Below the pieces are notes generated by a model. The model did not search any database, had not been told where the DNA came from, and saw only the letters and a list, made by a program, of their open reading frames with translations. The position numbers and the translations under genes are program-made. From Candidatus Coatesiibacteriota bacterium (GTDB taxonomy: Bacteria > Oederibacteriota > CAKKQC01), in contig JAHFSL010000178.1 in the NCBI GenBank assembly GCA_023265785.1, positions 1-5,897 of the forward strand: 5,897 bases of DNA, read 5' to 3'. Below, piece by piece: positions 1-5,610 of the stretch (position 1 is its first letter; every line of letters starts with the position of its first letter).

Positions 1-2556
1 CTTCACCAGTGCCCCCGCCATGTCGTAGATTCTCACACGGATGTTTCCGGCTGTAGCAGGACGCACCAGAATGGTTGCTTCCTCGCCCCGCTTTGGATCT
101 AGATACCCACGAATGCCACCGACGATCTTCACCGTGCCGGCTCCAATTGGTTCGGTAGGATTCTGGGAAGGGGGTGGGGTCGGTGACGGCATGGCAAGCT
201 TGTAGACGGTCCAGTTCTGGGTGCCAATGCCGATGACGTGATCTGACGAATCAACGGTGGCGTCCCACACACCGATGAATCCTGACATCGAGGGATCGAA
301 AGCCCAAAGCAGGGTTCCATCAGCGGCATACTTGTGAATTTCGTAGGCACCGGAACCATAGAGACTGTTGACCATTCCCGCAACGATAAGGTTGCCGCCG
401 GCGTCAAGCGAGAGAACAGATGCCATGTCATCGAAATGATTGGGAAGGCCGTCGTAGGTGAATTGGGATATCAGGTCGCCAGCGCTGGTGAAGCGCGCGA
501 CAATCCAATTCCATCCTTGGCCTTGGGCGCATGCGCTGCTCTGTCCTGTGACGACGATCTCACCCGCAGGGGTGATCTTGACGTCAGCGAGAAATGCGGC
601 TACAGTTCTGCTCCAGACGAGGCTGCCGTCCGTTGCATATTTTCGAATCAATCCGTCGCCGAGGAAAACGCTTCTCCCCTCATCTCCAGCGACCACGATC
701 TCCCCGTTCGGTCCGATTGCCACCCCGAGGGCGGTGTCATTGAGGCCACCGGCAGATCCATACCCCCGGCTCCAGAGAAGATTTCCGTCGGGGTCGTACT
801 TGAGAATCACCCAATCCCGGTCATTGGTGGTTCCGTTGAAGTTTTTTGAATATCCGGCCACGATGACATTGCCCAGAGAATCCACGGTCACCGCACTCGG
901 AACATCCTCATTATTGCCGGGGCCGACCCAGAGTTCGCTCCAGAGTGGGGCGCCATCCTTTGAGTACTTGACCGTCACCATGTCGAAGCCCGATCCACCC
1001 ATGTTCATTCGTCCGGCAACGACGGGATCATCATCAGGTCCAACTGTGACGGCGGTTGCACCGTTCCAGCCGCCTCCGCCAGCCATGTAGGTTCGAGACC
1101 AGATGGGAGCACCGGTTGCATCATACTTTTGCAGGATCCAGGGTGTGGGAAAGTTGCTGCTTGCGGTTCCGGCTACGTAGATATGATCGTGCGAGTCCAC
1201 GGCAACTCCCGATGTCGTATCGCCATCGCTGGCAGTCTGGTTCCAACTGCGTGACCAGAGGACAGTCGGCGTCAACTCGATGGACGGTGCCGCGGACGTC
1301 CAAGGAATGTCTTGGCAGGTTCCATTCGCCTCAACGAACTTGATGAGCATCTCGTCGGGACCGGCATAGCACTCGCCGCCAGGGGAACCCGTCGTGGCGT
1401 GTCCGGTTACGTAGAGGGCTCCGGCTGCATCACGCGCGATCCCCTCGCCTGCATCGTAATTGCTCCCATTTGGATAGACACGATAGTCCTTGGACCACAA
1501 GAGGTTGCCATTGGAATCGTACTTTCGCAAACGCACCTCGGAGTCCTCGACGCCGGTCACAAAGATGTTTCCCGCCGGATCCACGGTGACGCCGAGAGCC
1601 GTTCCGAAACTTGAGGGCGAGGTGGTGGGGGCGCGAGTCCAGAGGAGGAGGCCGTTGGCGTCATATTTGGCAATGAGCCAAATCCCCGAGCCCTGGCCGA
1701 CCGCAATGATGTTGTGGCCAGCATCGACGGCAGCACCGAACATCTCCGGTGCACCGGAGGATCCCGGGGCAAAGGATCTGGACCACACGAGATCTCCCGC
1801 CGGGGTCATCTTGCGCAGGAGCCAATTCGTGTTCACGCTGTACCTGGCGATGATTCCGCCGATCACGATGTCACCTGACGAGTCCAGGGCGACGCATGTG
1901 GCCCGATCGTGCTGGGCGCCACCGGAGTTGAATGTCCGGCTCCAAAGGAGCCCGCCAGCCGGGTCGTATTTCCGGACCATCCAGTTCTCACCCTCGCCGA
2001 TGTCTACGCGGTAGTCATATCCGGCCACGATGGCATTTCCAGACAAGTCAACGCCGATGCCGAGGGCTCCGGCCAAGAAGCCAGGACTGGTGTAGGTCCT
2101 CATCCACTGTAGATTTCCGGTTGGATCGTACTTTCGGATCAACCAGCCCGTGGATATTGTGTAGCCAACTCCTGCAGCGACGATATTCCCTGTGCCATCG
2201 ACGGCCACACCATTCGCCTCATCATTGCTCCCTCCACCCGGGCTATCATAAAGATCTGACCACAATGTGGTTCCCGCTGCATCGTACTTGCGGACAATCC
2301 AGTTCCTGCCTTGGCCGGGTGCGGTAAAGTCTTCCATTCCCGCCACGATGATATTCCCGCTTGGATCCACTGTGACTGCGTGGAGGGCATCAGTACCTGG
2401 CGTCGCAAGGGCAGGTGATCCAATTCTCGACCACTGGAAGGTCGGGCAGACCGGCAGGGGAAGTCCGACGACGCGTGACGCCCAGCAGAGGGAGATCAAA
2501 CCGATTGACACACCTCGGAGATTATGTGGCCTATCGTTGCCTCGCGCATGACTCAT
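1..2556 (-). CDS. Large secreted double beta-propeller (SBBP-type repeat) protein with FlgD-like Ig C-terminus; 3' end beyond window
   Basis: An uninterrupted frame of 852 codons starts at ATG 2556 and reaches position 1 with no stop. A GAGGAGG ribosome-binding site lies 9 nt before the ATG. Residues 1-26 resemble a signal peptide: a basic start, then hydrophobic VSIGLISLCWA. From residue 40 to 788 a unit of about 50 residues recurs 14 times, built from 'VDxxGNIIVAG', 'WxxRKYDxxG' and 'LLWSR'. The first strand carries the marker near residues 64, 120, 170, 225, 278, 326 and 376, then 454, 506, 559, 615, 662, 718 and 769. This gives two groups of seven, separated by a linker with Cys396 and Cys414. 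A Pro-rich stretch (790-803) leads to a FlgD-like Ig module (about 807 onward: GYLDPKRGEEATILVRP, then VRIYDMAGALVK), cut by the edge. Such proteins are usually exported or surface-bound; the ligand is unknown. The gene follows the PKD gene after 129 nt and may share its transcript. Confidence 0.9.
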   Translation of the reverse strand, partial: MSHARGNDRPHNLRGVSIGLISLCWASRVVGLPLPVCPTFQWSRIGSPALATPGTDALHAVTVDPSGNIIVAGMEDFTAPGQGRNWIVRKYDAAGTTLWSDLYDSPGGGSNDEANGVAVDGTGNIVAAGVGYTISTGWLIRKYDPTGNLQWMRTYTSPGFLAGALGIGVDLSGNAIVAGYDYRVDIGEGENWMVRKYDPAGGLLWSRTFNSGGAQHDRATCVALDSSGDIVIGGIIARYSVNTNWLLRKMTPAGDLVWSRSFAPGSSGAPEMFGAAVDAGHNIIAVGQGSGIWLIAKYDANGLLLWTRAPTTSPSSFGTALGVTVDPAGNIFVTGVEDSEVRLRKYDSNGNLLWSKDYRVYPNGSNYDAGEGIARDAAGALYVTGHATTGSPGGECYAGPDEMLIKFVEANGTCQDIPWTSAAPSIELTPTVLWSRSWNQTASDGDTTSGVAVDSHDHIYVAGTASSNFPTPWILQKYDATGAPIWSRTYMAGGGGWNGATAVTVGPDDDPVVAGRMNMGGSGFDMVTVKYSKDGAPLWSELWVGPGNNEDVPSAVTVDSLGNVIVAGYSKNFNGTTNDRDWVILKYDPDGNLLWSRGYGSAGGLNDTALGVAIGPNGEIVVAGDEGRSVFLGDGLIRKYATDGSLVWSRTVAAFLADVKITPAGEIVVTGQSSACAQGQGWNWIVARFTSAGDLISQFTYDGLPNHFDDMASVLSLDAGGNLIVAGMVNSLYGSGAYEIHKYAADGTLLWAFDPSMSGFIGVWDATVDSSDHVIGIGTQNWTVYKLAMPSPTPPPSQNPTEPIGAGTVKIVGGIRGYLDPKRGEEATILVRPATAGNIRVRIYDMAGALVK
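193..1269 (-). repeat. Second set of seven propeller blade repeats (protein residues 430-788)
   Basis: This set starts again with an isolated LWSR strand (Trp434), as the first set does. Seven units follow, with KY-type strands near residues 478, 531, 587, 640, 688, 743 and 786. LWSR strands are at Trp434, 486, 539, 595, 648 and 751; the one near 695-700 is degenerate (LISQF). The last unit ends at WTVYKL with no LWSR strand, which matches closure by the first strand. Blades 11 and 12 have Gly or Thr in place of the conserved Asp of the VD motif. Confidence 0.8.
1300..2439 (-). repeat. First set of seven propeller blade repeats (protein residues 40-419)
   Basis: Seven diverged protein repeats, spaced 48-56 residues. 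Each has a VD-x-x-GN-(I)-x-VAG strand and a W-x-x-(R)KYD strand, and most an LWSR strand. LWSR-type strands sit at Trp42, 99, 151, 205, 258, 306 and 354. The first lies before any complete unit, and the last unit (MLIKFVEANG, about 403-412) lacks a good one. So the N-terminal strand probably closes the ring by completing blade seven. Ring closure is inferred; the repeats themselves are visible. Confidence 0.8.
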
Positions 2557-2565
2557 GCTCAATGT

Positions 2566-2572
2566 CCTCCTC
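2566..2572 (-). promoter_or_regulatory. Ribosome-binding site of the propeller gene
   Basis: GAGGAGG on the minus strand, 9 nt before ATG 2556. It fixes the start. A TTG two codons upstream (2562) is a poorer alternative because it is too close to this site. Confidence 0.75.
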
Positions 2573-2611
2573 GGGGAAAACATTCCCAATCCATACATTA
2601 GCCGTCGGCCA

Positions 2612-2636
2612 GGGGCGAGAGGATTTCTCCCGCCCC
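2612..2636 (-). other. GC-rich hairpin in the gap between the PKD and propeller genes
   Basis: The minus-strand RNA can form a 10-bp stem (GGGGCGGGAG / CTCTCGCCCC, with one G-U pair) around a 5-nt AAATC loop. No U-run follows, so it is not a classical intrinsic terminator. It may stabilise the upstream mRNA end, mark a processing site, or reduce read-through into the propeller gene. The rest of the 129-nt gap (2557-2685) shows only the ribosome-binding site and no convincing promoter. Confidence 0.45.
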
Positions 2637-2685
2637 CGGCGTTCTTGCTTGACGGGCTCGAGATGAGCTCGTCGTCTTTCATGGC

Positions 2686-3339
2686 TTAGTGGGTCACCAC
2701 GATCGTGGCATTGGCACAGGCGCCCGATCCACCCTGCAGGCAGCCGCGAACCACCGCTGTCGTTGTTTTGGCCGGCGCGCTGTAGGTCGCGCTCCAGGGA
2801 GGCGACTGGGTCACCGTGCCGCCACCGGACACGAGTGAAAACACCACCGGGACCATGAGGTTGCTGTAGTAGATCAGCACCCCGTACTGGTCGTACTGGC
2901 TGGAGTTGACTGATGTGCTGGTCCGAACGTGAATCGGTGAGCTCGCCGTCACCTGCACCGTCGTGGGCACGGGCGTGTAGACATTGACCGTGAGGACCGT
3001 GGCGGCGGAGACATTGCCGAGCGTGTCCTTCGCTGCCGCGGAAACCTGATAGATCCCGACTGCTGTCCAGTGGTGGGCTAAGGTCAGGGAGGTTCCTGAC
3101 GCCGTGAAATCCGTCACGGACGTGGAGCCGTCGCCCCAGTCCACTGAATACTGGACATTGTCGCCGTCCGGATCGGTCGCCGTCACGACGTAACTGTTGA
3201 ACACGGTGATCTGACTGTTGGCCGGCCCCGTGAGGGTCGGCGCATTGGGTGCAGCATTTGCCAGGACCCTTGATGGGAGGGTCAGGGCGGCCAGACCAAC
3301 AACGGCCAGGCGCGCGAGTGCGGATAGTGGATACTTCAT
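2686..3339 (-). CDS. Small secreted protein with a PKD domain and a C-terminal Ig-like domain
   Basis: 217 residues, ATG 3339 to TAA 2686, with AGGAG 10 nt before the start. Residues 1-29 are a clear signal peptide: MK start, hydrophobic LAVVGLAALTL, and an ANA cleavage motif at 27-29. Residues 31-120 form a PKD (Ig-fold) domain with DPDGD (56-60), DWGDGS (67-72), HHW (89-91), GIYQVSAAAKD (95-105). Residues 122-217 look like a second Ig-like module (FSLVSGGGT, then a YSAP segment). Cys200 and Cys208 flank a short loop and could form a disulfide after export. PKD domains usually mediate protein or polysaccharide contacts on surface or extracellular proteins. No enzymatic domain is visible, so it may be an adhesin, ligand-binding or structural partner. 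It lies between the regulator gene and the propeller gene and has a sigma-54 promoter upstream. A longer open frame at 2531-3349 on this strand is a shadow with no domain logic. Confidence 0.88.
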   Translation of the reverse strand: MKYPLSALARLAVVGLAALTLPSRVLANAAPNAPTLTGPANSQITVFNSYVVTATDPDGDNVQYSVDWGDGSTSVTDFTASGTSLTLAHHWTAVGIYQVSAAAKDTLGNVSAATVLTVNVYTPVPTTVQVTASSPIHVRTSTSVNSSQYDQYGVLIYYSNLMVPVVFSLVSGGGTVTQSPPWSATYSAPAKTTTAVVRGCLQGGSGACANATIVVTH

Positions 3340-3349
3340 GCTTCGTCAA

Positions 3350-3354
3350 CTCCT
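3350..3354 (-). promoter_or_regulatory. Ribosome-binding site of the PKD-domain gene
   Basis: AGGAG on the minus strand, 10 nt before ATG 3339. It lies just after the leader hairpin at 3357-3372. Confidence 0.65.
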
Positions 3355-3356
3355 GT

Positions 3357-3372
3357 CCCCGGCCTTCCGGGG
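3357..3372 (-). other. Leader hairpin next to the PKD-gene ribosome-binding site
   Basis: The RNA can form a perfect 6-bp stem, CCCCGG / CCGGGG, with a 4-nt AAGG loop. It ends two bases before the AGGAG ribosome-binding site. It could affect mRNA stability or ribosome access. No U-run follows, so it is not a terminator. Confidence 0.45.
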
Positions 3373-3381
3373 TTTCGATTT

Positions 3382-3395
3382 CCCTTCATGAAGGG
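3382..3395 (-). other. Perfect 14-bp palindrome in the PKD-gene leader
   Basis: CCCTTCATGAAGGG is its own reverse complement. It lies about 10-23 nt after the transcript start predicted from the sigma-54 promoter. As RNA it gives a 5-bp stem with a CAUG loop; as DNA it could be a repressor site. The sequence does not distinguish these. Confidence 0.4.
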
Positions 3396-3414
3396 TTCAA
3401 TGTGGCATGACAAG

Positions 3415-3430
3415 TGCAACCTCCATGCCG
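3415..3430 (-). promoter_or_regulatory. Sigma-54 (-24/-12) promoter upstream of the PKD-domain gene
   Basis: CGGCATGGAGGTTGCA on the minus strand matches the sigma-54 consensus TGGCAC-N5-TTGCA. The -24 GG (3429-3428) and -12 GC (3417-3416) have the correct spacing, and GGCA and TTGCA are both intact. The start of transcription would be near 3404, giving a leader of about 65 nt. The gene immediately upstream encodes a sigma-54 activator, which strengthens the call. Confidence 0.72.
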
Positions 3431-3471
3431 GCCCCAAACATGGATTACGTGAAGAACCGGCAGGGTCAATC

Positions 3472-3485
3472 GGGCGATATCGCCC
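3472..3485 (-). promoter_or_regulatory. Promoter-proximal inverted repeat, candidate activator-binding (enhancer) site
   Basis: GGGCGATATCGCCC is a perfect 14-bp palindrome centred about 75 bp before the predicted sigma-54 start. Its near-copy lies exactly 20 bp further upstream. This is a plausible distance for an NtrC-type activator. No T-run follows on the minus strand, so a terminator is less likely. Confidence 0.55.
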
Positions 3486-3490
3486 ACGGT

Positions 3491-3506
3491 CGGGCGGAAT
3501 CGCCCG
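3491..3506 (-). promoter_or_regulatory. Promoter-distal inverted repeat, second candidate activator-binding site
   Basis: CGGGCG-GAAT-CGCCCG has 6-bp arms. Its 14-bp core matches the proximal site at 12 of 14 positions and is offset by exactly 20 bp, close to two helical turns, so bound dimers would face the same side. It starts 3 bases after the regulator stop codon (3510). Confidence 0.52.
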
Positions 3507-3509
3507 GAT

Positions 3510-4901
3510 TCAGTCGGAGGAATCGGCCGCCTTGAGCCCGAGCTTCTTGACCCGGGTGAAGAGGTTCTTGCGGTCCATGCCAATCCTCTCGGCCGCCTTG
3601 GTGATGTTCCCGCCGCAGGCCATGAGGACACGCTCCAAATAGGCGCGCTCGAAGGCGTCGCGGGCGGCGCGGTAGGGGAGGGTGTCCCAGGGTGCGGTCG
3701 CCGCGCCGGAACCGCCTCCGGCTGAACCCGGAGCAAGGTGCAGGTCGCTTACCTCCACCGAGTTGCCCCCGCATAGAATCACCGCGCGTTCGATGACATT
3801 CCGCAATTCGCGGAGATTGCCGGGCCAAGAGTAAGCGCGAAGGGCGGCCTGGGCATCGAGGGCGATTTCGGAGACACGGCGCCCCTTGTCCGCGGCAAAC
3901 CGCTTTCTGAAGTGATCTGCAAGCAGGGCAATGTCGTCTCCACGATCACGGAGGGGCGGGAGGGCGATTTGCAGGACATTGAGCCGGTAGAAGAGGTCTT
4001 GCCGAAACTTGCCGTCCGCGACCAGTTTGGCGAGGTCGCGATTGGTGGCGGCGACGAACCGGCAGTGGACTTTGACCGGCCGGGTGCCGCCCAGCCGCAG
4101 GAATTCCGCTCCCTCAATCACACGCAACAGTTTGGCCTGGAGTGCCGGCGGCATTTCGCCAATCTAGTCGAGCAGGAGTGTCCCATCCTCGGCCGCCTCG
4201 ACCAGTCCGGGCCGCGCTTGGTCGGCCCCGGTGAAGGCTCCCTTTTCGTGACCAAAGAGCTCGCGTTCCAGCATGGACTCTGGAATCGCGGCACAATTCA
4301 CCGCCAGAAACTGCCCCGTCCGGCGGGCACTGCCGCGGTGGAGGAGCCGGGCAATCAGCTCCTTGCCGGTTCCGGTCTCTCCGGTGATCAGGACCGTCGA
4401 ATCATCGTTTGAGAGGCGGTGGGCCAAATCCACCGAGGCCAGGAACGCCTTGTCTTGCCCGAGGAGGTCCTCACCCACGGCCGTCTGCTCGACGGCGCGC
4501 CGCAGGGCACGATTTTCCTGCGTGAGCGCGAGTTCGCCGACGGCCCGGCGGATCTGGAGCTTCAGCTCGTCCATGGAGAAAGGCTTAATGAGGTAGTCCA
4601 GCGCTCCCAGTTTCATGGCCTCGACGGCCGTCTCGGCCGAGGCGTAGGCCGTCATGAGGATGACCCGGGCCGCCGGCACCCGGTCGCGCATGAATTTGAG
4701 AACCTCGAGGCCCGACCGGTCGGGCATGGTGAGGTCCACCAGGGCCAGGTGGACCTGCTCACGGTCAGCGGTGGCACATGCCGCCTCGCCCCCCGTTGCC
4801 GTAAAGACGGTATATCCCTCTGACCGCAGGGCGCCGGTCAGGACGGTGATGACGGTTTCCTCATCGTCGGCGACCAGAATGCGGACCCGGGCGGGGGTCA
4901 T
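3510..4901 (-). pseudogene. NtrC-family sigma-54-dependent response regulator, interrupted by an in-frame amber codon
   Basis: One reading frame of 463 residues, the normal family length, if the TAG at codon 246 is read through. ATG 4901 overlaps the toxin stop (ATGA); the end is TGA 3510. The receiver domain (about 5-120) has Asp12/Asp13, phospho-acceptor Asp56, Thr84 and Lys106. The AAA+ domain has Walker A GETGTGKE (174-181), the sigma-54 contact loop GAFTGA (221-226), Walker B LLLD (242-245), sensor I AATNRDL (284-290), arginine fingers Arg300/Arg306 and WPGNLRELRN (359-368). A Fis-type helix-turn-helix closes it (about 416-456). Phosphorylation by the neighbouring kinase should trigger ATP-driven opening of sigma-54 promoters. 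The halves are 4901-4164 and 4154-3510; all else is intact and there is no frameshift. As read, the product would stop after 245 residues, without the DNA-binding domain. It could be a very recent nonsense mutation, a sequencing error, or readthrough. Confidence 0.88.
4164..4166 (-). other. In-frame TAG replacing the Walker B glutamate codon
   Basis: The frame reads Leu-Leu-Leu-Asp-TAG-Ile-Gly-Glu-Met-Pro, where the family has LDEIGEMP. A single base (GAG to TAG) explains it. The lost Glu is the residue needed for ATP hydrolysis. Confidence 0.9.
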
Positions 4902-5305
4902 CCGGGCCGGCTCACAAATCCGAACCGGGCGAAATCCGCGTCGAAGGTGAACGCCTCCTGGATCCGCTCGCGCCGCATGATGGCGAAGGAGAGGCAGTCC
5001 ACATAGCTGAACTTCTGGTCGTGTGATTTGCGGAACAGCATGAGGCCTTCTGCCCGAAGTACTTGATCCGTGTACACCGACTCCATGGGGGGTTGTCCGA
5101 GTTCGAGGGAATCGAGAAAGCCGCAGGCGGCGGAATGTCCAGCCCGCATGCGCAGAAGCGTCACGGTTTCGCCGAGGACGGCTTCGGAGGTTACAAGCCG
5201 CTTTCCGGCGAAGTGTTCTCTGGCAAAGGCAGCGGCTCTGGCATGGTTGGGGTCGCGTTTCCATGCCAGGGCCGCCCACGCCGCCGTGTCGACGAAGAGG
5301 GCTAC
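4898..5305 (-). CDS. PIN-domain toxin, VapC-like ribonuclease; start codon unresolved
   Basis: About 135 residues, ending at TGA 4898. PIN-family toxins are Mg-dependent RNases that cut tRNA, rRNA or mRNA. Counting from the Val at 5305, the acidic residues fit: Asp6 in LFVDTAAW, Glu46 in VLGET, Asp103 in SYVDCLSFAIM and Asp122 in TFDADF. Homology starts at this Val, but its codon is GTA, overlapping the antitoxin stop as GTAG. The only ordinary start in frame is TTG 5428. That would add 41 Arg-rich residues that look like antitoxin sequence read out of frame. The start given here is therefore the domain boundary, not a proven initiation site. A GTG changed by one base, another non-standard start, or TTG 5428 are the options. 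The stop overlaps the regulator ATG (ATGA), so the two should be translationally coupled. The partner antitoxin lies immediately upstream. Confidence 0.82.
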   Translation of the reverse strand, partial: VALFVDTAAWAALAWKRDPNHARAAAFAREHFAGKRLVTSEAVLGETVTLLRMRAGHSAACGFLDSLELGQPPMESVYTDQVLRAEGLMLFRKSHDQKFSYVDCLSFAIMRRERIQEAFTFDADFARFGFVSRPG

Positions 5306-5604
5306 TTTCGCGAAGGTTTCCGGAGGGATTTCTTGGGTGCCCCGTAAAGATAGTGGTCGTGGTCGACGGAGAGGTTGGCGGGCTTTTTGCCGGATGTACC
5401 TGCGGAACCGATGAGGCCGCGCAGCCAACGGGCCGTCGCCTCCGGGCGGGGAACCGATGGTTTTTGGATCAGGTAGGTTTCAACGGCCGCCCGGACCAGC
5501 GCGGCCGCGGGACGGCGTTCCTCCACCGCCCGGTGCTTCAGTGCCTTGAGCAGCGGGAGGGGCAGGCGGACATTGGTCAGGACATGACGGGGAGGTTGAT
5601 CCAT
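5302..5604 (-). CDS. Ribbon-helix-helix (CopG/Arc-type) antitoxin, VapB-like
   Basis: 100 residues, ATG 5604 to TAG 5302. The N-terminus is a ribbon-helix-helix: strand VLTNVRLP (8-15), helix LLKALKHRAVEERR (18-31) and helix AAALVRAAVETYL (33-45). It dimerises to bind DNA. The C-terminal tail has SVDHDHYLYG (79-88), the kind of segment that occupies the active site of a PIN toxin, and a Lys/Arg-rich end. It should neutralise the PIN protein encoded directly after it and repress its own promoter through the CTACCG repeats upstream. The pair lies between a histidine kinase and its probable response regulator, an unusual position. There is no properly spaced ribosome-binding site (AAGG ends one base before the ATG), and the promoter geometry predicts a leaderless message. 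TAG is used here as a normal stop. Confidence 0.85.
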   Translation of the reverse strand: MDQPPRHVLTNVRLPLPLLKALKHRAVEERRPAAALVRAAVETYLIQKPSVPRPEATARWLRGLIGSAGTSGKKPANLSVDHDHYLYGAPKKSLRKPSRK

Positions 5605-5610
5605 GCCTTG

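Noticed and set aside
458..2014. Several plus-strand open frames of 170-210 codons (for example 458-1090 and 1490-2014)
   Set aside because: They lie antisense to the propeller gene, have low-complexity Pro/Ser/Arg composition and change frame along the region. The minus strand has one continuous repeat-bearing frame over all of it.
2485..2493. Lipoprotein signal (LISLC, residues 20-24) in the propeller protein
   Set aside because: The residue before the Cys is Leu, not Gly, Ala or Ser, so the lipobox rule is not met; an ordinary signal peptide fits better.
2557..2685. A second sigma-54 promoter in front of the propeller gene
   Set aside because: I searched for GG-N10-GC with TTGC-like context and found none; nor is there a convincing -35/-10 pair.
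2531..3349. A 272-codon open frame on the minus strand, longer than the PKD gene it overlaps
   Set aside because: It is an out-of-frame reading of the PKD gene: Arg- and Gly-rich, without any domain or signal peptide. The 217-residue frame has a ribosome-binding site, signal peptide and PKD motifs.
3472..3506. The tandem GC-rich inverted repeats as an intrinsic terminator for the regulator gene
   Set aside because: No T-run follows either dyad. The perfect one has no loop, and the two cores are near-copies with exact 20-bp spacing, which suits protein binding better.
4164..4166. Genome-wide reassignment of UAG as the explanation for the amber codon
   Set aside because: TAG ends the antitoxin gene at a sensible length, and the other stops visible are TGA and TAA. 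No other in-frame TAG occurs in the genes seen. Local suppression cannot be excluded.
4902..5279. A 126-codon N-terminal extension of the response regulator from an ATG at 5279
   Set aside because: The extension is out-of-frame PIN-gene sequence. Receiver homology begins a few residues after ATG 4901, which overlaps the toxin stop as ATGA.
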